From Megalopta genalis (Eukaryota > Arthropoda > Insecta > Hymenoptera > Halictidae), in contig NC_135021.1 in NCBI RefSeq assembly GCF_051020955.1, positions 12,629,962 to 12,693,961 on the forward strand: a DNA stretch of 64,000 bases. The letters are read 5' to 3'. The position numbers and the translations under genes were made by a program. Numbering within the stretch: position 1 is the stretch's first letter; every line of letters begins with the position of its first letter. Below are positions 54,506 to 64,000 of this stretch, piece by piece. The notes under the pieces were generated by a model. That model ran no database searches. It saw only the letters and a program-made list of their open reading frames with translations, and was not told where the DNA came from.

Positions 54506-57500
54506 TAATTCGAACGCAAGTGGATCGTGTCTTTTTAACCATTTGTGACAGAAAAGAATGGACGGAAGACAATCTTACGGGGTCACTAGGAGACTTTAAT
54601 TAAAAATTGCACGCCAAATATTCGCGGTATAATTACTGCTGTAATTATGGAGCTTTCCGGAGGCGCGATTTCATTCTGTACGGAATCACAGTGAAAAATC
54701 CTCGCACATTGCGATTCCAAAAAATATTCGAACGTTACAGCATAATTAATATCGCCTGTAATTTGTATAATTCATATCAATTATAATGTAGCGTCCGAAT
54801 ATTTAATTACACTTCGTACGGAGCACTCATCGCCGTGAAATAATAATATATTATTATAGAATCGGTTAAGTTCAATAATTAGTTGGTTTAATGTCCGCCG
54901 AAGTTTCGGGGGCAGCCGCGCACCCTTTTTAAAAATTACCTTCCACTGTCCCTCGCGGTTATTATCCCAATTACTTTTATTCGATGTTAACTGTCCGGCC
55001 ACCCTTATTATTTGTTTCTGCTGTTAATAGGCCCGTGATGCGTGCAATAAAGACGGCATTTATTATTATCAACATGTGGAGCGAATAATTCGACGCGGTC
55101 ATTCCAGGTCCGGTTCAATTAATTGCTCGCAACAATTACCGCTCGAATTACAGAATGCTTTCGATCATTTCCGCGATAACGCGCGTGTACGATTACGCGA
55201 TCCGTTCGATTTTCATTAATCGAAGGAAACCTTCCGACGGTCCGCAATTCCACCGTGTACCCGCCGCGTAATTACAGAAACCAGCGGGTGGGGGAAGGGG
55301 GGAGTCGAGGACCGCGGATGCAATTAGCCGAGAGAGTCGTCGTGGGCCCTCGAATGTCTCCGGGACTGATTTTATCACGGAGGCTCAATTTCGCTGACCT
55401 CTACGCATCGTGGTCGTCGATAATTGTTCCGAGATTGCGGAATCGCGTGAGACGGGGCACATCGCCGTTCGGACAATGCCGGCAAATCGGGCCAACTTTT
55501 TCGGCGGCAATAAATTTGATCGAGGAAAGAAACCCGACACGCTTCGGATCCGTTCACTTTTGTCAGGAGTAACTGTACATCAGAGCCGGTAAGGCTGAAT
55601 CGTAGTTGGCGATATCTAGTCTGCGTATTGTTATGAATTTCAAATAGATTTGATCTAGATTCGGTCCAACCGTAACTGAAACGCGTATAGCATTGTCATA
55701 CATCCCGTGCATAAATATAAATGAAGACACTTCTTCTGTTGTGTAAAGCAAGTGGTGAAATTATTAATGAATATTATTACGATTCTTCTATTTACTTTGT
55801 ACTATGTTAGAGAATGTATATTACCAATAACGTGTTTAATATTTTGCCAATGATGACACAAGAAAACAATTAAATTTATTGCCGCTTGAACTTTTAATAA
55901 TTCACTCATAATTCATTCGATTATAATTCGCTTAAACTTTTAATAATTAAATTTGAATAACTCAATCAGTTAATTTAATATTACCAGATGTCACCGAATA
56001 TGAAACGAATATTGTTGAAAATCAACCGAATGTACATCCGATATAAAATGCTCCCACTTTTGCATCGTTTTATAATATTAATTCATACTTAATATCCAAC
56101 TTCGTAATATCACTTATTCATTAAACGTTGCAAAAGTGTTCGCATATTATGGACGGCGGAATATGTACAAATCCATGAAATGGAATACTGAAACCTGGCG
56201 TTTCGCTGGGCTTGAAGCGATTAATAAAAAGATATTAACAATTTTACCGACATCACGATTACAAAGAAGCTTTACAATTTACTGGCTACCTAGCAACGGC
56301 AAATGGAAACGTAGGGCCTAGAACAAAGAGGACAGCAGGGCGAAGGGAATCGCAGGGAAGAGGTTACTATCGAGTTGCGGATAAAAGAGTAGCCGTTAAA
56401 GAAGCTGGACCGGCTCGCAGAGAGAAGCACTCGGTTGCAATTGGTTTCCGTGCATGCGAAGACTGCCTCCGAGGTGGAAGAAAAGGAGGGTTGAAGTTGC
56501 AGGAACGAGAGAGACAGCGAGTGGAAAAGGTGAACAGGGGTAAACAGGGTGGTTGGGACGAGGCTGGGATAAGGGAGCCTTTACCGGGATGAGATTCGAT
56601 CCCGCGGAACAGACGAATTTGGCTACCTAATTCGCAAAAGAGTGGGAGGGCGAGAGAGCGAGAGGGGAGGGGGTTGCTCGCGCGTGTCTCTCGCCAGCAG
56701 CCTACAAATGGGATTACGTTTGCTGGCGCGCTTCAAACGCCGCTTTACGCCAGCAGCGGTCCCCGCCGACCAGCGACGAATTGACAATTGACAGAATTGA
56801 TACAGGGGGCCACGTGCGGCCACGAAAACGCCCCCGGCCAGCCCCCACCCGGATGGAAATTGCATCCGACCGCGTCGCCCGCGAAATCGAGCCTCCTTTC
56901 TCACCCCATTACCGAATTTCCGGCAAAGGGAGCGCCCGGGACGAGGGAATTTATGCGCGGCGGATGCTCGATCTCGTGAGCGCGGTAAGGGTTGCTCTCC
57001 CTTTCTATCCTTGCTCCTTTCCATCTCTCTCTCTCCTCTCCCGCTCGCTTTCTCTCCTGCTTTCGCTATCTTTTTTCGGAGGCAATCTTTAAATTGTGCC
57101 GGCTGTTCCGAGCAGTAAAAGTTTACGCGTTACGCGTGAGTCTAGCTGCCTCGATGACTGCCGCGAGGCCAATCCGACTGAGTGCCGACGAAAGCTGCAG
57201 AATGATTGCGGGGGTGGCTATGAAATTCTAGCGCTCGGCGCTTACGTTAGCGCTTCGGCCACCTTTCACTTCGGAGCCACCAGAAGCTTGTGCTTCTTTC
57301 ACCCCTTTCGCCGTGCAATTGTGTCTCCGAGTTTACTCTGCGCGAGTCCGACGACTGGACTGCGGATCTTCGCGCGAAATAATTATTCTCGAGGACGGCT
57401 GTGAGGAACAGTAATTGAATACAAGTAAATTGTTCCTATTAATAATTTCGATACGTCGAAAATAGGGTAACGATATTATAAAATTGCTCTTATATCTTCA

Positions 57501-57695
57501 CAATTTTATATATCTGCTGATATTATATTTGCTGATTTTCTGCTCATTTTCTCTGTAAACTGATGACAGAAACGTTTAACAGTAGACTTACCATGACGGT
57601 TAAAGCTACCGGCTCGCATTTCTTGTTTCAAAATTGTTTGAAATTGTTTCGAATCATAGACACGCTTTCGAGGGTGAAAACATTCAATAAACTTC
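54506..57695. other. unique sequence
   Basis: 54590-55210 is AT-rich but CpG-containing, with TAAT-rich words that could be regulatory. 55260-55560 and 56330-57400 are GC-rich with overlapping frames lacking domains. 55750-56130 is AT-rich. No RNA gene or transposon recognised. Confidence 0.45.
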
Positions 57696-57922
57696 TTAAC
57701 GCTAGATTTACGGAGCACAAAAAACAGCTGTTTTATGTTAGTTTATAAAAGTAACAGTAAGACATTCATTCTGATTTTTTAACAAATGTTAGTGTAACGT
57801 TTGCCACAAGTAACATATCAATTGAATAAATAACTCATAAATGAATCTTCACGATATGAATAATCGTAAATTAAAAAATTAGTGACCCGTCATTTTGACG
57901 GGTTCCGTAAATCTAGTGTTAA
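57696..57922. mobile_element. TTAA-flanked MITE, TTAACGCTAGATTTACGGA ends
   Basis: The left end TTAACGCTAGATTTACGGA and, reversed, right end TTAACACTAGATTTACGGA are bounded by TTAA. A short dyad, GACCCGTCATTTTGACGGGT, lies just inside the right end. 227 bp, no coding sequence, piggyBac type. Confidence 0.85.
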
Positions 57923-59756
57923 TTGAAACGTACTGTCTGATCAAAATGGCGAGTGGATTTAATAAATTCTTGTTATCCTCGTAAAGCATCGTACATTATT
58001 CGCTTCTAGCATTCGATAAGCTTCCGCGACACACCACTTTGACACATTCCGAATTTAATTTACGATTACCGAAATTACAAAGACACATTTATGGATAATT
58101 TATTCGGCAAATTTATTTCATTGGGCGTACATCGCGATAAAAATCGCTGAAAGTCTGAAACACGCGTATGTTATTTTTACGGAGCAATATAAACTAGCTA
58201 CGACTTGTGCTCCATAAACCCAGTGCGTTACACGCCATGATAGTCATTCCACATTCGAGCGTTGGCCACAGTAAAAGAATGTCAGCTCGAACGGATAGAT
58301 CCACCCCTCGCGAGCGGGCCAATGAATCCACGAACCGTCTGGCCGGCCGGAACCCCGAAAAGAAAAAGTCCCGCAGAAAAGGAAATCACTCGAGAGAAAA
58401 GCGCGGGATCCTTGTTCGTCGGCGAAGAAAAAGCACCAGAGGGAGAGAAATGAGGGAGAAAGAAGAGAGGAGAAAGGGATGGGAGGATCGAGGGGTGCGG
58501 CGGGGCAAAGGTGGGCAACGAGTTGAAATTAATCGGCGCCCTTCTTCTTTCAATGGACCCACTCGTCATCCCCTCTCCCTGCGATCTTGGTCGTTGGATA
58601 GGTATTAATCCTGGCCACCGTGGGGTCCCGGGATTATTGAAATTATTATACGGCAGCGAAGTGAAATCGGACGCATGGGGGTGGTAGGTGGGGGTGGCTC
58701 GAATCGAGAGATTCCGGCACACAATCGCGTTCTCCCCGTATACGTGCACTCTCCCGGTGATGGCGTGCGTGTTCCTCGAAAGAGAGAGTGCCCGTGGCCG
58801 AGGGCCGGGGGTGGGTTTCGGGGATCGAGGGTTTAGGAAGGATGAGAACGGCTAGCCGAAAATAATGAGTCACCGGGCTGGACGGGGCGCTCGCGGCCAC
58901 AATACGCACCCCCGAAATATCGCGTCCTATCCTGGCCTATCGTGGCCGCCCCCTTGGAAACGCGGGGGAGAGAGGCAAATTACCAACCGAGAGAAAAAAA
59001 AACATTTCCGTCGGCGATCGGCCGAGCCCATCCTCCCCGGCCTCGGAACGGATATCGTTGCCGGACGCTGATCGATTCCACCCCCGTCTCACTTCGAGCT
59101 AATTAATAACGCAAAGATAGTCGAGTGCCTCGGACTCTCTTTCGTTTCTTTCCGACTATTCGAACCAAGAAATCGGGGAACAAAGAGAAACTTGGTGTCC
59201 GAGGTACAGGCCGCGGAGAAATTCCGGAGGGCGGTCTTAATTTGAACCTGGAATTATGCATCTTCGATCTTGAAATTTTCGTAGTGTTATTAATGGTATC
59301 GATTCATCGGGAATTGCTTTTCAATTTCACTTGTGAGCCTTTTGGTCGACAAGTGAGCTAAGTTCAAAATTATAAAAAATAGTGCATAGTGTTGTTTCAT
59401 TTGCCATTTAAAATTTATGTATATATGTGTTAACGTTTTATGTTAATATCGTACAACGTAACATTTCAATTTCAATTTGATTAGCTACGTTACTGTAATT
59501 TTATGAAATTTTTTAGACTGTTGCTGCGCCAGAGAAACTGTTACACGATGTTATCGTAATTACTATTCTTTCACTATGTTTCCTTACAGTAAAGTTACAA
59601 TCTGTCCTGAATTTTTTATGAAGCATTACATAAATATCCAACTATCAACTCGTATCGCGTTGTTCGCGAAAGCGTTGCTGAAATTCCGAAAATATCAATT
59701 TCGCGTCGTTCGCAACAGTTGAGCATTTCCGAGTCCAGTATATGGCGAATTGTTTT
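57923..59756. other. unique sequence
   Basis: 58270-59060 is GC- and purine-rich, giving Lys/Arg/Glu-rich frames on the plus strand and Pro/Ser-rich ones on the minus. None has a domain. The flanks are AT-rich. Confidence 0.5.
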
Positions 59757-60108
59757 TTAACCCTTTCGCTGCGGAACGCCTAAAAATGAATTACTCTCTC
59801 AGCAGCCGGCGCGATAGTAGATTGTCTGTACGAACGACACGATACGCGCGACGCTCGTAAGACGGTGTGTGAAACCGATTTTGCTGGTCTTTTCTTCGAG
59901 GCGACTGGCCGACACGGCAGCCAAACATTAATAGTAATAATGATGATAATAACAATTTTAGACATTTTTAATAATCTTAAATAATATAGACAATTAATAT
60001 AATATATTATAACAAAATTTAATAATCGAGCGCCAAAAGGCGCTGTTCGCTGAGAGAAAGTGTCTATAGCCGAGCGCCAAAAGGCGCTGTTCGCAGCGAA
60101 AGGGTTAA
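59757..60108. mobile_element. TTAA-flanked MITE, TTAACCCTTTCGCTGCG ends
   Basis: The ends TTAACCCTTTCGCTGCG and, reversed, the same word are bounded by TTAA. Inside the right end the dyad GAGCGCCAAAAGGCGCTGTT occurs twice, 42 bases apart. The centre contains an AATAATGATGATAAT tract. 352 bp. A minus-strand frame of 124 residues crosses it but has no domain. Confidence 0.85.
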
Positions 60109-60307
60109 AGAAAGGGTGATTTTGGGTGGTCACGTGGCTGATACTGTATTTCACACGTAATAATTGTACACAATCGTACCAGAAGTTACAGTAAAAGTTT
60201 GTCCAATTGTTTAAACGTAAACATGTTTTATGTAACCGTGTTTTACAAAAGAAATATCGGTAGCTATCGTCGAAAGACCCATTAGAACCTTATTTTGTTC
60301 TTTCACG
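60109..60307. other. spacer between two TTAA elements
   Basis: About 200 bases of unique AT-rich DNA. Confidence 0.6.
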
Positions 60308-61057
60308 TTAACACGTTCCCTGCCAGACCGTTTTTTGAAGACTTTCCGTTCAAGCCGCGTGGGGCGTATGCGCCCCACGCTTTACATTTGTATTATTTTG
60401 TTTCTGGCGTATGCTTTACAATAATTAAAATAGTGCAAAAATCATAATTATCAAGGAAAGGTTGTATAGTTTAACATGCATAACACAGCAAACCAATAAA
60501 TTTATTTTTCTAGGAATTACTTTAACAAATACCTGGCTGATCATTATTATGCCAAGCGAGTTGCATCCTCACATATAATTTTTTTTATCATGCCTATATT
60601 AGTTTAAAATATAACATTTTAGTTAAATTCAAGTTTGTATGCGATTACAAAGGGATGTTACGATGAACTTTGTTAAAACATGCCAAACATAAGTGTGGTT
60701 TATCCACACAACTATCGCAGAATGTTACAACTTTTACAGTACTATAGAACTATAAATCAATCCCAGCTTCAGTGAAGCAGTAAGTATTGTGTCAACGACA
60801 CGCGAATAAATGACTGATCGGAATAAGAGAAATGCAGTTAAAACAAGTTACAGTAAAGAAAAATTGCCCATCACGCCGCGTGGGGCGTATACGCCCCACG
60901 ATTAAATGAGGGCATCAGCAATAGTATTAAGATGTCCATAATTGACTGCATAATGAATTTTTAAAAAATTCTTCAATTTAGAATGATAATACCAAATGGC
61001 TTGAACGGAAAGTTCAGCGTGGGGCGTATACGCCCCACGCGGCAGGGAACGTGTTAA
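60308..61057. mobile_element. TTAA-flanked element, TTAACACGTTCCCTGCC ends, with 20-bp palindromes
   Basis: The ends TTAACACGTTCCCTGCC and GGCAGGGAACGTGTTAA are bounded by TTAA. A 20-bp palindrome, GTGGGGCGTATACGCCCCAC, occurs at about 60359 (one base changed: GTATGC), 60880 and 61019. CTTTCCGTTCAAGCC is also shared by the two subterminal regions. The 750-bp element has an AT-rich centre and no transposase. The ends differ by one base from those of 21527 and 35480. Confidence 0.9.
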
Positions 61058-62311
61058 AAGAAGAGGACTTTTAGTTTCACCGATCGTTCGTCACTCGACA
61101 ATTTCCCTGTATCATTTTCCTGTGCACGCTCGTCCACCGGTGTCCCCCGAATGACAAATATTCTTTTCGCGTTTCAAGGGTGTAGCGCGAACGTGTAGCT
61201 GTCGCTGAAGGGTTAATTTTCGGCGAGCCCTGTGCCAAGGTCCCCGGGTACAGAATCGAAGGCGAGTCCCATCGTTTGAGCTGTGTAAACACGCGTGTTA
61301 CACCGGTTGCGGGGATGGCATCGTCGGTGGTCGTCGGCCCTTCTGTTTCCTTTTTGTTGGTTTTACGGCAGCGCGGCGACTTTTATTTCGTTCCATCCCC
61401 ATCTTTTTGCGCGCACGTTCACGCAATGCTTTGTAAAACCGCGGGTTACGCGCCGGAGCCGTGCCGCTCTTGTTTCACGTTTGCGCCTATTCGAACGCGC
61501 CGATCCATTTCGATCGTGTTCATTAAATTTTTCCGCGGCGCTCGAATAATGTTATTAAGAGTTAAACGATCGGAAAATAGAGGAGGGAAGAACGAACGAA
61601 CGGCGGCCCGTGATTAAAGTTACTTTTTAATCGTCCTCCGGCGTGCGGACTTCTCGAACGGCGAAACGAGTCGTCGATTACCGGGGCTAGAAAAATAGGA
61701 AAGATGGCGGCGGGGTACCCCGATCCTCGTGCATCCGCCACGCATACGAGCGAACTTAATCGCCGGTAAACGCGCGTGCAACTTATAATCGACTTACGAA
61801 ACAATCTCATCAATAACCCCGTTCGACAAGCGTAATTTACGAGCAGACGTAAATAATTAAGCGAACGTGATCGTCGACGCGAGGCCCGGTCAACGATCAG
61901 CTCCATGGTCGAGCGCGTAACGCTTTTCCATCGATGCATGCCCGGTTATCGAATCGCCGTGGGAATCGGCCATCGCGGCGTTCACGCTTTTCAACGATCG
62001 GCCAGAAACGACTTTGTGTAAACTAACCACGAAATGCCACCTTCGGTTAAAGATAAATATAGTTAAAGTGGAATATCACGCTGCACGCGGTAAAGGCGCA
62101 CCCATTATGTAACCATTTTCTTGTGATCGGACTGCAGATATTTATTGCTTCCACAAATTTTGAGATCGAGTAGGAACAACGTACACAGAGACGCGAAAGT
62201 ATTCGAACTTGCATTTTGAAACGCGATAACTTTTTTAAAAACTGGACTAAAGGAATTTTTGTGGACGATAGAGGACACGGCACTTATTTCAAAGTATCTT
62301 TTTATGAACTA
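61058..62311. other. unique sequence
   Basis: 61290-61980 is CpG-rich with overlapping frames on both strands and no domain. No repeat or RNA gene recognised. Confidence 0.5.
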
Positions 62312-62522
62312 CGTGATGCATCCCGAAAATATATGTACTTATTTTTTTTAAAATGACCGTTTTAGAAAAACAACATTTTAAAAAGATAACTCCTTTGGAA
62401 TACTGACCACGTGATACCACTCAAATAAAAATATAAGTATCACCATAAAAATTATAAAAATTGTTTACTTTCTCAAAACTAGTGAAGATAATAGGGGGAT
62501 CGCAATTGTGCGAGACACTCTG
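62312..62522. mobile_element. possible mariner-type MITE
   Basis: The left end CGTGATGCATCCCG and, reversed, right end CAGAGTGTCTCGC are each bordered by TA and resemble the CAGGGTGTCCC ends seen elsewhere. The inverted repeat is imperfect. Confidence 0.4.
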
Positions 62523-62524
62523 TA

Positions 62525-63360
62525 TATCGACTATGATTGATAATTTCATTTCACTCACTAAAATGCCATAACATTTGTATAAAGTCCCGCAATCTAATCG
62601 CAGTCTATACTCATAACGGAAACAATCCTGCTATAAATATTAATAATGTGAACACTTAAACAAACCTTGATGAATTCACGGTAACAAAATTAAAGAAAAA
62701 TCCTCCGTACATCGGAAACGTAAATCACTTCAAAATTCGTTGTCCAGGACGTCGGTCAACTTCAACATTTCCCACGAACTGCGTCAAGCAGTGCAAGACC
62801 GCAAACTGGTAAAGCAAACGGATTGGAATGTCGTAAGGCAGTTTCTCGAAATGGCACGCCAGGGGAGGGACAATCGGAGCTGTCCCTGCCACGATTTATC
62901 GATAATGAAATTCAGATCGGATTCAAACATTCCAACGTCGAACGGGGCTCTCCGCCCCTCGTGCGAAGGGAGAAGGAGGAGAGGGAGAGAAAAAGAGAGA
63001 AAGAGAGCCCTTAATCCCTGCAAGGGGTGCGGCCAAAGAGGGCGTAGACCTCGGGGAGGCCTGTGTACACGCAGTCACCCCTTTCGAGACGGGCCGAGAA
63101 TCTTTGAACGCACGCGGGGAACCGTTATCGACCTTGCCGCGAGTTAAGGAGGCCGCTTTCGAGATCGAGAAGTTACGAGGCCCGTTTTAGTGGTGCCCTC
63201 GCGTGTCCTGGCTGCGCTCGTTCCCCTTTCGTACGTGCGCCGGTTATTATATCTGCTAATGCGTCGTTTATCGCGTCGCGCTTTCCGTTCCCGTGAAAAT
63301 CGCCGCCGCGGCACGCACCGTGCCGATTCTACGCTCCTTTCTTCCTCCGAGATCACCATT
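62525..63360. other. unique sequence
   Basis: 62820-63380 is GC-rich with a purine-rich stretch near 62970-63010. The 135-residue frame at 62740-63147 has no recognisable domain. Confidence 0.5.
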
Positions 63361-63369
63361 TCCGGGATT

Positions 63370-63392
63370 CGAATCTATCCTCAGGTAAGAGA
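63370..63392 (+). promoter_or_regulatory. candidate splice donor or abutting acceptor/donor
   Basis: GAATCTATCCTCAG is followed directly by GTAAGAGAC at 63384/63385. The pyrimidine run upstream is weaker than at 30286. It could be a recursive splice site or the donor of an unrecognised, perhaps non-coding, exon. Confidence 0.25.
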
Positions 63393-64000
63393 CCTCTTTA
63401 TTTTTAATCGGACAGTGCTACGTTTCTGAACTACCGGGTGCGCCAAAGGAACCGGACGGTGTTCTTTTATTTTCTTTTTACATGAAATTACAAATATACG
63501 CTTCAAGATTACTTATTTTCAAATACTTCTTTCAAAACATTTTACGACATATTTAGAAAATGTATAAATCAAATATTTCCAGCGTAAAAGGAATCAATAT
63601 AGATCGAAGTAATTATTTCGTGATTGTATATATCCTGCTGTAAGTTTATATCCTGTTATTTGCTGTACAGTTTTCTTTAGTACATCCTGGCATCCTTGGC
63701 CAACCTCGTAAAAAAACATTATAGCGGTGTTTGAAACGAAACTGTGCAAACTCGAAGTGCCATCTTATGGTTAAACCATCTTATTAATGGGTTAAGAACG
63801 GAGTAAAATGTAACGCGCTCCGCGTATTGTGTACTTGGAAGATCTTCCATGACGAAAAAACTCGTCTTGCACATCAAAGTTGCCTTCCTGTGACGAAATA
63901 TTCCGCTCAGCCGGTTAAACTATTGCACAAGATGAAGCACCGGCCGCGCCTCGTGTCTCTTCGCGTTTCGCGAGAAAAGAGCAGAGCAGCAACGCGGACC
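63393..64000. other. unique sequence
   Basis: AT-rich to about 63700, then mixed. No gene, repeat or RNA gene recognised. Confidence 0.5.

Noticed and set aside
62740..63147. 135-residue plus frame with basic stretch
   Set aside because: No domain; its basic part comes from a purine-rich tract at 62970-63010.

Overview
The window looks like 64 kb of nuclear, gene-poor DNA from an animal, most likely an insect and probably a hymenopteran (bee, ant or wasp). The reasons are the patchwork of CpG-rich, GC-rich blocks set in AT-rich DNA, many simple repeats, and a transposon load made up almost entirely of short DNA elements: TTAA-flanked piggyBac-type, TA-flanked Tc1/mariner-type and one hAT-type family. 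This placement is an inference from style; no host gene in the window confirms it. No host protein-coding gene, rRNA, tRNA or known microRNA could be recognised. The long open frames are chance frames in GC-rich or repeat DNA, so the region is either intergenic or part of very long introns. Two plus-strand sites where a splice acceptor directly abuts a donor (junctions at 30286/30287 and 63384/63385) would fit the long-intron reading, with a weaker third at 21940/21941.

Layout: 1-4340 holds AT-rich repeats, a GA microsatellite, a TTAA element (1364-1907) and a degenerate ATTAACGATT-rich tract. 4341-8340 holds a mariner-like repeat with an internal 23-bp tandem array, a nested pair of MITEs (5634-6066) and a diverged ~105-bp tandem repeat (7240-7870). 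8340-20150 is mostly unique sequence with an 18-bp minisatellite and hAT, TTAA and TA MITEs. 20160-28160 is dense in repeats and includes a 2.2-kb composite element (24756-26991) with a decayed transposase C-terminus carrying a PHD-like zinc finger. 28160-35160 is mostly unique, with a hAT MITE sitting in a degenerate array. 35160-40200 carries foldbacks, several TTAA elements and a Tc1-type transposase pseudogene. 40200-47820 is mainly unique sequence plus simple repeats. 47820-54510 carries TA MITEs, an inverted duplication and the most interesting feature: a 674-bp miniature piggyBac (50362-51035) whose only coding sequence is an intact 80-residue C-terminal cysteine-rich domain. 54510-64000 has GC-rich unique DNA and three more TTAA elements.

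Eleven complete TTAA-bounded elements in eight terminal-repeat families show that piggyBac-type activity has shaped this locus repeatedly. One pair differs by a single base, so some of that activity is recent. The miniature piggyBac is the only candidate here for a functional protein: it keeps both transposon ends and the end-binding domain but has lost the catalytic domain.
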